Shown one piece after another: positions 53,486 to 63,380 of a stretch of 64,000 bases of DNA. The translations under genes were made by a program, and so were the position numbers. The notes below the pieces were generated by a model. It saw only the letters and a list, made by a program, of their open reading frames with translations, had not been told where the DNA came from and made no database searches. Source of the DNA: Kocuria flava (lineage in GTDB: Bacteria > Actinomycetota > Actinomycetes > Actinomycetales > Micrococcaceae); contig NZ_CP013254.1 in assembly GCF_001482365.1 (NCBI RefSeq), forward strand, positions 3,038,001 to 3,102,000, written 5' to 3'. The stretch's first letter is position 1. Every line of letters starts with the position of its first letter.

Positions 53486-54156
53486 GCGCCGGCCCGCTTC
53501 CGGGGGCCGGGGACCTTCGCGTCGGACTCGCGCAGGTACAGGGGGGTGGTGGTGCGCTCCAGGGCCTCCCCGCGGGCGGTCCGGCGGGCGGCGGCGCGGC
53601 CCAGGGACGCGGCCGAGGGCTGGGCCCGATCGTGGCCCGGGACGGGCCGGGCGAGCCGGTCGGCCCACAGCCCGGCGCCGCGGCCGTAGGCGGGCAGCGC
53701 CGGCAGCTCCGCGGCCGGGCCGACCCCGGGCCCCTCGGCGAGGCGGGGTCCGTCCGGGGCCAGGGCGTAGCGCGCCCAGTAGACCTCCCGGCGGCGGGCG
53801 TCGGTGAGCACGAGGAACTCGTCGTGGCCGGCCGCACGGGCGGGCCCGGCCACGTCCTCGGCGACGGCCTCGAGGCTCATCAGCCCGTGCAGGGGCAGGT
53901 CCCAGGCGAAGGCCAGGGCCCGGGCGGTGGCGATCCCGGCGCGCAGGCCCGTGAACGGGCCCGGCCCGGTGCCCACGAGCACCCCGTCGAGGTCGGCCCC
54001 GCCGAGGCCCTGCGCGGCGAGCAGGTCCCGCACGGCGGGGGCGAGCACCTCGGCGTGGGAGCGGGTGTCCGGGCTGGCGTAGGCGCCCAGGACCTCGCCG
54101 TCCGAGACCAGGGCGGCGGAGGCGGTGGCGGAGGAGTCCAGGCACAGCAGAAGCAC
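53482..54156 (-). CDS. tsaB: TsaB, threonylcarbamoyl-transfer partner of TsaD
   Basis: 224 residues. LLCLDSSATASAALV at the start, SHAEVLAPAVRDLL, and VLVGTGPGPFTGLRAGIATARAL (TsaB hallmark). It is an inactive ASKHA-fold partner that dimerises with TsaD. GTG 54156 starts eight bases after a TAGACT hexamer (minus strand), a possible internal promoter in the 41-bp gap to tsaE. The C-terminus is basic and variable. Confidence 0.93.
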   Translation of the reverse strand: MLLLCLDSSATASAALVSDGEVLGAYASPDTRSHAEVLAPAVRDLLAAQGLGGADLDGVLVGTGPGPFTGLRAGIATARALAFAWDLPLHGLMSLEAVAEDVAGPARAAGHDEFLVLTDARRREVYWARYALAPDGPRLAEGPGVGPAAELPALPAYGRGAGLWADRLARPVPGHDRAQPSAASLGRAAARRTARGEALERTTTPLYLRESDAKVPGPRKRAGA

Positions 54157-54197
54157 CCGCCCAGTCTAGTGCCCGGGCCCGCACCCCCGCCGCGCAC

Positions 54198-54772
54198 TCA
54201 CAGCGCGGGCGGTCCCCCCGCCCAGCGCGGGCCCACGCCGGTGAGGGTGATCCGCCGCGGCTCGGGGGCGTCGTCGTCCTCCGGGTCCCCGGCGGCGTGC
54301 AGGGCGGGGCCCGAGGCGCCGCCGTCGGTGCCGGGGGCCGCAGGGCCGGCGCCGGGGCTCCCGAGCGCCCCGGCGCCGACGGCGCGCTCGAGGACCACCT
54401 CGAGCCGGGAGCCGGCGAGGTGCTCGACCTTGCCGGCGCCCCACTCCACGACGGTCACGGACGCGTCGGCGGTGTCCTCGAGGTCGAGGTCGTCGACCTC
54501 GGCCGCCGAGGCCAGCCGGTAGGCGTCCACGTGGACCAGGTCGGGGCGGCCGGGACCGCCGCGGTGGCGGCGCACCAGCACGAAGGTCGGCGAGATCACC
54601 CCGCGCTCCACCCCGAGCCCGCGGGCCAGGCCCTGCGTGAAGGTCGTCTTGCCGGCGCCGAGCTCGCCCGTGAGCACGAGCAGGTCGCCGGCGCGCAGCT
54701 GCGCGCCCAGCCGCTGCGCCAGCTCCTGGGTCCGGGCCGGCCCGTCCACCTCGAGGGTGCGCGTCCACTCCG

Positions 54773-54776
<4 letters not shown>
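54198..54776 (-). CDS. tsaE: tRNA threonylcarbamoyladenosine biosynthesis ATPase TsaE
   Basis: 192 residues. Walker A TGELGAGKTTFTQGLARGLG (near residue 39), SPTFVLVRRHRGG, LVHVDAYRL and VTVVEWGAGKVEHL, the TsaE signature order. A ~50-residue Gly/Ala/Asp-rich insertion before the last strand makes it longer than most. The GTG start overlaps the alr stop by four bases. Confidence 0.93.
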
Positions 54777-55990
<1,214 letters not shown>

Positions 55991-56143
55991 CCGACCATTC
56001 TGGCACCGCCCCGGGGCGCGCGGCGCACGGGTGCGGGCCCGGTGGGCTCCGCCGGGCGCGGGAGCCCGCATGCCACGGGCCGCCCGCACCCTGCGTCCCC
56101 GGGCCTGCACGCTCCCCGGGCCCGCCGCCGTAGAGTGGAGGCC

Positions 56144-57400
56144 GTGCCCGAGCCCGCCGACCCCGTCCTGATGATCAGCCTGCACACCTCGCCCCTGGCG
56201 CAGCCGGGATCCGCGGACGCCGGCGGGATGAACGTCTACGTCCGCCACCTCGCGCAGGAGCTCGCCGCCGCCGGGCAGCGCGTCGACCTCGCCGTCCTCG
56301 ACCGCTCCCCCGGCGCGCCCCGGGGCCCGCGGACGACGACGACGGTGGTCGCCCCGGGGCTGCGGCTGCACGAGGTCGCCGTCCCCGGCGGGGCGGGCGC
56401 CGCCAAGGAGCAGCTGCCGCCGCTCGTGCCCGCCGTCGCCGCCGCGCTCGCCGCCGCCCTGCCGGAGGCGCCCCGGGCCGTGCACGCCCACTACTGGCTC
56501 TCGGGCGAGGCCGGCCGACGGATCGCGGACGCCGCCGGGGTCCCCCTGGTGCTGGGGCTGCACACCACCGCCCGGGCCAAGAACCTGCGGGCGGCCGCGG
56601 ACGAGCCGCCCGAGCCGGCGGCCCGCGCCGACGCCGAGGAGCGGCTGATCGCCCGCGCCGAGGCCACGGTCGTCAACACCCGCGCCGAGGCGCAGCAGCT
56701 CGCCGCCCTCTACGGCGCCGACCCGCAGCGCCTGGCGGTGGTCGCCCCCGGGGTGGACCTCGCCGTGTTCCGGCCGGGCCCCGCCGCCGCCGGACCGGGC
56801 CTGCCCGACCGGGCGCTGCGGGTGCTCTTCGCGGGCCGGCTGCAGCCGCTGAAGGGCCCGCAGGTGCTCGTCGAGGCCCTCGGCGCGCTGCGGCGGGACC
56901 CGTCCGCGCCCGCCGTGGAGCTCGAGCTCGCCGGCGTCGGCGACCCCGCCTTCGCCGCGGTCCTGCGCGCGCGGGTCCGGGCGCTGGGCCTGGCGGGTGC
57001 GGTGCGCTTCTCCGGGGCCCTGCCCGAGGCCGGGCTCGCGCAGCGGATGCGCCGGGCCGACGTCGTCGCCGTTCCCTCCTCCTCGGAGACCTTCGGGCTC
57101 GTGGCCCTCGAGGCCCAGGCCTGCGGCACCCCCGTGCTGGCCACGGACGTCGACGGGCTGCGCACGGCCGTCCTCGACGGGGTCACCGGCCGGCTCGTGC
57201 CGGACCGCTCGCCGGAGGCCTGGGCGCACGCGCTCGCAGACCTCGCGGCCCGGCCCGCCGCCCTGGAGCGGCTCGGGCAGGCCGCGGCCCGGCGCGCCCG
57301 CGCGTTCTCGTGGGCGGCCACCGCCCGGGCCACCGCGGAGGTCTACGAGCGGGCCCGGGCGCGGGTCCCCGGCACCGGCGCGCATACACTCGGGGCGTGA
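56144..57400 (+). CDS. mshA: MshA-type D-inositol-3-phosphate glycosyltransferase
   Basis: 418 residues, GT4 family. SLHTSPLAQPGSADAGGMNV (residues ~8-27) is the MshA N-terminal signature; AHYWLSGEAGRRI, LHTTARAKN, VAPGVDLAVFRPG and the EX7E block SETFGLVALEAQACGTPV follow. It should join GlcNAc from UDP-GlcNAc to inositol-3-phosphate, the first mycothiol step. TAGAGT (56131-56136) lies just before, so the message may be leaderless; an in-frame GTG at 56135 is an alternative. The phosphatase gene overlaps by four bases and ino1 converges downstream. Confidence 0.9.
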   Translation: MPEPADPVLMISLHTSPLAQPGSADAGGMNVYVRHLAQELAAAGQRVDLAVLDRSPGAPRGPRTTTTVVAPGLRLHEVAVPGGAGAAKEQLPPLVPAVAAALAAALPEAPRAVHAHYWLSGEAGRRIADAAGVPLVLGLHTTARAKNLRAAADEPPEPAARADAEERLIARAEATVVNTRAEAQQLAALYGADPQRLAVVAPGVDLAVFRPGPAAAGPGLPDRALRVLFAGRLQPLKGPQVLVEALGALRRDPSAPAVELELAGVGDPAFAAVLRARVRALGLAGAVRFSGALPEAGLAQRMRRADVVAVPSSSETFGLVALEAQACGTPVLATDVDGLRTAVLDGVTGRLVPDRSPEAWAHALADLAARPAALERLGQAAARRARAFSWAATARATAEVYERARARVPGTGAHTLGA

Positions 57401-58194
57401 GCAGCCTCCCCGCCCCCGCCCCGACCGCCGACGACCTCCTCCGCCACCTCGACGAGCACCGGCTGACCGGCCCGGTGGCCACCCCCCGCGAGGCGAACCT
57501 GCGCAACATCCAGGGCTTCCTCGACGGCGACCAGCACCAGCACATGGGCGTGGTCCGCACCCGCGAGTGGTCCTTCGACGACGTGTTCGCACTGATGTGC
57601 GAGCGCGTGGGCATCTCCGCGGACCGCGGCCACCTCGAGGGCCAGGACACGATCTCGGCCGCCCTGGCCGTCGCGGCGCTCGAGCGCTACGCCGCGGTGC
57701 TCGGCGAGGTCGTCGCCGCGGGCGGGCGGGTGCTGCTGGCCACCGGCCACCCGGCGGGGCTGTTCCCCGTCTACTCCCGCATCGCCGGCGCGGCCCGCCG
57801 CGCCGGGGCGCACGTGGTGCAGGTGCGCGACGGCTTCGCCTTCGAGGACGGCGACGTGCGCCAGATCCAGGACGTCGTGATGGTCGAGCAGTACGGCGGG
57901 CTGCGGCACACCCACTTCCCCGGGCCGATGGAGCTGACCCTGGACCGGCTGGAGCGCGACGGGCAGGCCCCGCCGGACCTCGTGGTCGCCGACCACGGCC
58001 TCGCGGGGGCGGCCGGCTCCCGCGGGCTACGCACGATCGCGATCGCCGACTGCAACGACCCCGGCGTCTTCGTCGCCGAGGCCCAGGGCCAGGTGGAGGT
58101 CGCCGTGCCGCTCGACGACAACCTCCCGCCGCGCCGCTACGACCCGGTCACCGCGTTCGTCCTGGAGCGGGCGGGCCTGGCCGCCCACGCCTGA
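57397..58194 (+). CDS. putative phosphatase, candidate MshA2
   Basis: 265 residues, GTG start overlapping the mshA stop by four bases. It belongs to an actinobacterial family usually labelled 'phosphatase': ATPREANLRNIQGFLDGD, GRVLLATGHPAGLFPVYSRI, EQYGGLRHTHFPGPMELTLD, DLVVADHGLAGAAGSRGL and AIADCNDPGVF are its conserved blocks, rich in Asp, His and Asn suited to metal or phosphate binding. I know of no proven substrate. Its coupling to mshA, with ino1 facing it, makes 1-O-GlcNAc-inositol-3-phosphate dephosphorylation (the unassigned MshA2 step) the most economical hypothesis. Confidence 0.8.
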   Translation: MSSLPAPAPTADDLLRHLDEHRLTGPVATPREANLRNIQGFLDGDQHQHMGVVRTREWSFDDVFALMCERVGISADRGHLEGQDTISAALAVAALERYAAVLGEVVAAGGRVLLATGHPAGLFPVYSRIAGAARRAGAHVVQVRDGFAFEDGDVRQIQDVVMVEQYGGLRHTHFPGPMELTLDRLERDGQAPPDLVVADHGLAGAAGSRGLRTIAIADCNDPGVFVAEAQGQVEVAVPLDDNLPPRRYDPVTAFVLERAGLAAHA

Positions 58195-58258
58195 CCGGCC
58201 CCGCCCGCCCACCCGCACCCCTGCGCTCCCGCGCTCCGGCGCGAGGTCCCACGGCAAT

Positions 58259-58301
58259 GACGGGATCCCAGCCGCAGCCGGTGCCGGCGTGGGATCCCGT
58301 C
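58259..58301. terminator. bidirectional hairpin between the phosphatase gene and ino1
   Basis: A perfect 12-bp stem (58259-58270 with 58290-58301) with a 19-base loop lies in the gap between the two converging genes and can stop both transcripts. Confidence 0.75.
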
Positions 58302-58346
58302 GCCCCGATGGGGTCCCGCGGTCCGGGGCGGGACCGCTGCGGTGGC

Positions 58347-59432
58347 TCAGCGCTCGCGCTCGCCCCGGATGAAGGCCTCGAGGCCGGCCCGGGCCACGTC
58401 GTCGGCCTGCTGCTCGGCCGGGGACTTCATGAAGTACGCCGAGGCCGAGGTCAGCGGACCGCCCAGCCCGCGGTCCAGGCCGATCTTCGCCGCCCGGATC
58501 GCGTCGATGATCACCCCGGCCGAGTTCGGGGAGTCCCAGACCTCCAGCTTGTACTCCAGGGAGATGGGGGCGCCGCCGAAGCCGTGGCCCTCCAGCCGCA
58601 CGAACGCGAACTTGCGGTCGTCCAGCCACGGCACGTGGTCCGAGGGGCCGATGTGGACGTCCTTGGTGCCGAACTCGCGGACGACGTTGGAGGTGACCGC
58701 CTGGGTCTTGGAGATCTTCTTCGACTCCAGCCGGTTGCGCTCGAGCATGTTCATGAAGTCCATGTTCCCGCCCACGTTGAGCTGGTAGGTGCGGTCCAGC
58801 ACGTACCCGCGGTCCTCGAGCAGCTTCGCCAGCACCCGGTGGGTGATCGTCGCCCCGATCTGGGACTTGATGTCGTCGCCGACGATCGGCACCCCGGCCT
58901 CGGTGAACTTCGCCGCCCACACCGGGTCCGAGGCGATGAACACGGGGAGGGCGTTGACGAAGGCCACCCCGGCGTCCAGGGCCGCCTGGGCGTAGAACCG
59001 GTCGGCCTCCTCGGAGCCCACCGGCAGGTAGGAGACCAGCACGTCGACCTGCGCGTCCCGCAGGGCCTGGGCGACGTCCACGGGCTCGGCCGCCGACTCC
59101 TCGACCATCGCCCGGTAGTACTCCCCCAGTCCGTCCAGGGTGGGCCCGCGCTGGACGGTCACCCCGGTGGGCGGGACCTCGGCGAAGGTCATGGTGTTGT
59201 TCTCCGAGGCGTGGATCGCCTCGCACAGGTCCACGCCGACCTTGGCGGCGTCGACGTCGAAGGCGGCCACGAACTGCACGTCGCCCACGTGGTAGTCGCC
59301 GAAGACCACGTGCATCAGCCCGGGCACGGACTCGGCGGGGTCGGCGTCGGCGTAGTAGTGCACGCCCTGGACGAGGGACGAGGCGCAGTTGCCGACACCG
59401 GCGATGGCCACGCGGATGGGGTGGTGGGGCAC
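58347..59432 (-). CDS. ino1: inositol-3-phosphate synthase
   Basis: 361 residues, actinobacterial-type MIPS. The NAD-binding start is VAIAGVGNCASSLVQGVHYY; GDDIKSQIGATITHRVLA, NVGGNMDFMNMLERNRLESK and GFGGAPISLEYKLEVWDSPNS are conserved catalytic and NAD-site blocks. It makes inositol-3-phosphate from glucose-6-phosphate, the acceptor for MshA and for phosphatidylinositol. GTG 59432 has AAAGGAG upstream. It converges with the mshA-phosphatase pair. Confidence 0.96.
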   Translation of the reverse strand: MPHHPIRVAIAGVGNCASSLVQGVHYYADADPAESVPGLMHVVFGDYHVGDVQFVAAFDVDAAKVGVDLCEAIHASENNTMTFAEVPPTGVTVQRGPTLDGLGEYYRAMVEESAAEPVDVAQALRDAQVDVLVSYLPVGSEEADRFYAQAALDAGVAFVNALPVFIASDPVWAAKFTEAGVPIVGDDIKSQIGATITHRVLAKLLEDRGYVLDRTYQLNVGGNMDFMNMLERNRLESKKISKTQAVTSNVVREFGTKDVHIGPSDHVPWLDDRKFAFVRLEGHGFGGAPISLEYKLEVWDSPNSAGVIIDAIRAAKIGLDRGLGGPLTSASAYFMKSPAEQQADDVARAGLEAFIRGERER

Positions 59433-59604
59433 AGGACTCCTTTGTCGTGGTGGTCCCCTCCCCGGGCCGGGCACGCGCCCGGGCAGCACCCGGCGGGCGT
59501 GCGGCAGGGAGGACTACAGCGGCCCAGTCTATCCGCGCCCGCAGGCCCCCTTCCCCGCCCCTGCCCCCTCGCGAGATCCCATGCCGGGCGCGCAGGGCGC
59601 CGGC

Positions 59605-60297
59605 TCAGCGGGCGCCGAGCAGCAGGGCGACGGCCAGCACCAGGAACAGCACCCCGGCGGCGAGCTCGACGGCCGCGGCCCGGCGCCGGAAGGCCGCGGC
59701 GAGGCGCTCGACCGACCCGGCCCACGCGACGGCCGTGAACCAGCCCAGGCCCACGGCCACGAGCAGGACGTAGACCAGGGCCGTCTCCCACCACCGGGCG
59801 CCGGCGGGCACCACGTTGGCGAACAGGGCGACGAAGAACACGATCGCCTTCGCGTTGGAGAGGTTCGTGACCAGCCCCAGCACGAAGGCCCGTCCCGGGG
59901 CCAGGTCCCGGGACGGGCCGGGCCCGCCGCGCAGCGGGTCCGGCCCCCCGCCGGGGTCGCGGTCCTCCGGCGGGGCGCCGGACCCGGCCGCCCGGGCGGG
60001 GACCCGGGCCGCCAGGCCGGCGCGCACGCCGCCGATGCCGAGCCAGCCCAGGAACAGCGCCCCGCCGACCTGCAGGAGACGCTGCAGCGGCTCGGCGCCG
60101 GCGATGAGCACCGTGACCCCGGTCAGGGACAGCCCGATCCACAGCAGGTTGCCCGTCATCACGCCGGCGGCGGTGAGCACCCCCGCCCGGCGGGAGCCGA
60201 GCGAGGCGTTGCGCAGGATCACGAGCACGTCGGGGCCCGGGGAGACGATCCCGGCGATCCACAGCCCGAGCAGGGCGAGGTACTGCGAGGCCTCCAC
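59605..60297 (-). CDS. LysE/RhtB-family exporter
   Basis: 230 residues. About six membrane helices with the family start LGLWIAGIVSPGPDVLVILRN and NLSNAKAIVFFVALF; a ~35-residue Gly/Pro/Asp-rich loop lies near residues 98-132. The family exports amino acids or related metabolites. It starts 20 bp downstream of the aldo/keto reductase gene and is likely in its operon. The 172-bp gap to ino1 shows no gene. Confidence 0.92.
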   Translation of the reverse strand: MEASQYLALLGLWIAGIVSPGPDVLVILRNASLGSRRAGVLTAAGVMTGNLLWIGLSLTGVTVLIAGAEPLQRLLQVGGALFLGWLGIGGVRAGLAARVPARAAGSGAPPEDRDPGGGPDPLRGGPGPSRDLAPGRAFVLGLVTNLSNAKAIVFFVALFANVVPAGARWWETALVYVLLVAVGLGWFTAVAWAGSVERLAAAFRRRAAAVELAAGVLFLVLAVALLLGAR

Positions 60298-60317
60298 GGG
60301 TCAGCGCGTCCCGGTGC

Positions 60318-61400
60318 TCACGCGTGCTTGGAGTCCTGGGCGCCGGCCCAGATGTTGATGTCGGAGTCCGTGGCCAGCCGGTCGATCGCGGCGAGCTCGT
60401 CGTCGGTGAAGTCCAGCCGCTGCACGGCGCCCGCGCTGTCCACGAGCTGGTCGGGCGAGGACGCGCCGACGAGGGCGGTGGTCACCTGGCCGTCCGCCTG
60501 CTCCCGCAGGACCCAGGCCAGGGCCATCTGCGCGAGCGTCTGGCCGCGCTCCCGGGCGATGGCGTGCAGGCCGCGGACCTTCTCCAGGGTCCGCTCCGAG
60601 AGCCACTCGGGGTCCAGGGACTTCTCGGCCGCGGCGCGGGAGTCGGCCGGGACGCCGTCGAGGTAGCGGTCGGTGAGCATGCCCTGGGCCAGCGGGGTGA
60701 AGACGATCGAGCCCATCCCGGCCCGGGTGAGGGCCCCGAGCAGCGAGGTCCCGGACGGGCCGGGGGCCTCGATCCAGCGGTTGAGCATCGAGTAGGACGG
60801 CTGGTGGATCAGCAGCGGGGTGCCCAGCTCCCGCATGATCTCCTGGGCGCGCAGGGTCAGCTCGGCGTTGTAGGAGGAGATGCCCGCGTACAGGGCCCGC
60901 CCCGAGCGCACGATGTGGTCCAGCGCCCGCATCGTCTCCTCCAGCGGGGTCTCGGGGTCCGGGCGGTGGTGGTAGAACACGTCGACGTGGTCGGTGCCCA
61001 TCCGCCGCAGGGACTGGTCGAGGGAGGAGACCAGGTACTTGCGGGAGCCGCCGAAGCCGTACGGGCCCGGCCACATGTCCCAGCCGGCCTTCGTGGAGAT
61101 CACGAGCTCGTCGCGGTAGGGGGCGAGGTCCTCGCGCAGGACCCGCCCGAAGTTCAGCTCCGCGGAGCCCGCGGGCGGGCCGTAGTTGTTGGCCAGGTCG
61201 AAGTGCGTGATGCCCAGGTCGAAGGCCGTGCGCAGGATCGCGCGCTGGGTCCCGAGCGGCTTGTCGTCGCCGAAGTTGTGCCACAGCCCCAGGGAGATCA
61301 GGGGCAGCTTCAGCCCGGACTCGCCCACCCGGCGGTAGGGCATCGTCTCGTAGCGGTCCGCCGCGGGGACGTAGTGGGCGTCGGGTCCGTAGGTGTGCAC
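60318..61400 (-). CDS. aldo/keto reductase, YghZ/GPR-like
   Basis: 360 residues. The catalytic tetrad is visible: Asp and Tyr in ITHFDLANNYGPP, Lys in LVISTKAGWDMWPGPYG, His in VDVFYHHRPDPETPL. The KAGWDMWPGPYGFGGSRKYL segment and the N-terminal YRRVGESGLKLPLISLGLW match the L-glyceraldehyde-3-phosphate reductase (YghZ) branch, which detoxifies aldehydes such as methylglyoxal with NADPH. GTG 61400 is the start. Confidence 0.93.
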   Translation of the reverse strand: MHTYGPDAHYVPAADRYETMPYRRVGESGLKLPLISLGLWHNFGDDKPLGTQRAILRTAFDLGITHFDLANNYGPPAGSAELNFGRVLREDLAPYRDELVISTKAGWDMWPGPYGFGGSRKYLVSSLDQSLRRMGTDHVDVFYHHRPDPETPLEETMRALDHIVRSGRALYAGISSYNAELTLRAQEIMRELGTPLLIHQPSYSMLNRWIEAPGPSGTSLLGALTRAGMGSIVFTPLAQGMLTDRYLDGVPADSRAAAEKSLDPEWLSERTLEKVRGLHAIARERGQTLAQMALAWVLREQADGQVTTALVGASSPDQLVDSAGAVQRLDFTDDELAAIDRLATDSDINIWAGAQDSKHA

Positions 61401-61425
61401 GGGGTTCCTTCCGTCGGTCCGCGCG

Positions 61426-61460
61426 CCGCCGGGAGGCCGCCGGGGGGCGCCTCCCGGCGG
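61426..61460 (-). terminator. hairpin between treZ and the aldo/keto reductase gene
   Basis: A perfect 12-bp stem (61426-61437 with 61449-61460), extended by outer GCGCG/CGCGC pairing, lies 37 bp downstream of the treZ stop. Confidence 0.75.
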
Positions 61461-61496
61461 TGCGCGCGGGGGTCGTGGGGGTGCGGTGGGGCGGCG

Positions 61497-63380
61497 TCAG
61501 CAGCGCACGACGGCGGCGCCGTGGGGGGGCAGCTGCGCGAGCGCGCCGCCGTCGTCCCCGGCGGAGAGGGAGACCTCGCCGGAGCGGAAGAGCACCTCGG
61601 CCCCGGCCGTGCCGGGGAAGGGCACCCGCACCGGTTCGGTGCCGAAGTTCAGCAGCACGGCGACGCCGTGGTCCGACCCGGGCTCCGCGGCCCGATGGAG
61701 CACGAACCAGCGGGCGTCGTCGTCGTGGGCCGTGCGGATCGTCGCGAAGCGCGGGTCGGTGAGCTCGGGCACGGTCCGGCGCAGGGCGATCAGCTCGCGG
61801 TAGGCGGCCAGGACGCGGGCGTGGTCGCCGCGGCCGGTCTCCGACCAGTCGAGCTTGGAGTTCTCGAAGGTCGAGGGGGCCTGCGGGTCGGGCACGGTCG
61901 ACTCGTCCCAGCCCATCGAGGCGAACTCGGCCTTGCGGCCGCGGGCCACGGCCTCCCCCAGCTCGGGCTCGGGGTGGGCGGTGAAGAACTGCCACGGCGT
62001 GGACGCCCCCCACTCCTCGCCCATGAACAGCATGGGGGTGAAGGGCTGGGTCAGCAGCAGCACCGCCCCGAGCACGAGCCGGTCGGCGTCGAGGCCCGCG
62101 CTGATCCGGTCCCCGGCGGCGCGGTTGCCGACCTGGTCGTGGTTCTGGATGCAGGTGACGAACTGCCAGGTCCGCTGCCGGCGCTTGTCCACCGGCCGCC
62201 CGTGGTGGCGGCCGCGGAAGGCCGACATGGTGCCGTTGTGGTAGAACGCCTCGCGCACCACCTTGTCGAGGCTGGCCAGGGAGCCGAAGTCCGCGTAGTA
62301 GCCCTGGGTCTCCCCCGTGAGGGCGACGTGGGCGGCGTGGTGGAAGTCGTCGAGCCACTGCCCGGTCATGCCCAGGCCGTTCTCGTGCACGGGGGTGATC
62401 ATCCGGGGGTCGTTGAGGTCGGACTCCGCGATCGTGAACAGCGGCTTGCCGGTCTCGGCGGCGACCCGCTCCACCCGCTCGGCGATCTCCTCGAGGATGT
62501 GCACGGCGCGGTGGTCCTGCAGGGCGTGGACGGCGTCGAGCCGGAAGCCGTCCACGTGGTAGTCCCGCAGCCACATCTCCACGTTGTCGAGGATGTGCTC
62601 GCGCACGCCGTCGGAGCCCCACCCGTCGAGGTTGATCAGGTCGCCCCAGCTGCTGGCGCCGGGCTTGAAGTAGTCGGCGAACAGCGGCAGGTAGTTCCCG
62701 GAGGGGCCCAGGTGGTTGTAGACCACGTCCTGGACCACGCCCAGGCCCCGCTGGTGGCAGGCGTCCACGAAGCGCTGGTAGGCGGCGGGCCCGCCGTAGG
62801 ACTCGTCGACGGTGTACCACAGCACGCCGTCGTAGCCCCAGTTGTGCTCGCCGTTGAAGCCGTTGACCGGCAGCAGCTCCACGAGGTCCACGCCGAGCTC
62901 CACGAGGTGGTCCAGCCGCTCGATCGCCGAGTCGAGGGTGCCCTCGGGGGTGAAGGTCCCCACGTGCAGCTCGTAGACCACGGACCCGGCCAGGGCGCGG
63001 CCCGTCCAGGCGCCGTCGCCCCAGGCGTGCTCGGCGGGGTCGAAGGTGCAGGAGAGGTCGTGGACGCCCTGCGGCTGGCGGCGGGAGCGGGGGTCGGGCA
63101 GCACGTCGGAGACCTGGGTGCGCTCGTCGGGGGTGCCCTCGTCGAAGACCTTGGTGAGGACGTAGCCGTAGCGCACGGTCCCGGCGGGGACGTCGGCGTC
63201 GTCGGGCAGGGTCCACCAGCCCCGGCCGCGGCGGGCGGGGCCGCGCAGGGTGCCGGCGGGCAGGGTGGTGGCGGCGACCATGGGGTGGTCGACGCCCTCC
63301 ACCCGCACCGTCACGGCCTTGGCGTGGGGGGCCCAGACGTCGAAGCGGTCGAGGGAGGCGCGGTCGGTGGGGACGGTCAT
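61497..63380 (-). CDS. treZ: malto-oligosyltrehalose trehalohydrolase
   Basis: 627 residues, GH13. An N-terminal CBM48-like domain (DVWAPHAKAVTVRV) precedes the barrel: DVVYNHLGPSGNY, VDGFRLDAVHAL (nucleophile Asp), FTIAESDLNDPR (acid Glu) and QNHDQVGNRA (stabiliser His-Asp). It releases trehalose from maltooligosyl-trehalose. ATG 63380 overlaps the treY stop (TGATG), the classic treY-treZ coupling for trehalose synthesis from glycogen. Confidence 0.96.
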   Translation of the reverse strand: MTVPTDRASLDRFDVWAPHAKAVTVRVEGVDHPMVAATTLPAGTLRGPARRGRGWWTLPDDADVPAGTVRYGYVLTKVFDEGTPDERTQVSDVLPDPRSRRQPQGVHDLSCTFDPAEHAWGDGAWTGRALAGSVVYELHVGTFTPEGTLDSAIERLDHLVELGVDLVELLPVNGFNGEHNWGYDGVLWYTVDESYGGPAAYQRFVDACHQRGLGVVQDVVYNHLGPSGNYLPLFADYFKPGASSWGDLINLDGWGSDGVREHILDNVEMWLRDYHVDGFRLDAVHALQDHRAVHILEEIAERVERVAAETGKPLFTIAESDLNDPRMITPVHENGLGMTGQWLDDFHHAAHVALTGETQGYYADFGSLASLDKVVREAFYHNGTMSAFRGRHHGRPVDKRRQRTWQFVTCIQNHDQVGNRAAGDRISAGLDADRLVLGAVLLLTQPFTPMLFMGEEWGASTPWQFFTAHPEPELGEAVARGRKAEFASMGWDESTVPDPQAPSTFENSKLDWSETGRGDHARVLAAYRELIALRRTVPELTDPRFATIRTAHDDDARWFVLHRAAEPGSDHGVAVLLNFGTEPVRVPFPGTAGAEVLFRSGEVSLSAGDDGGALAQLPPHGAAVVRC

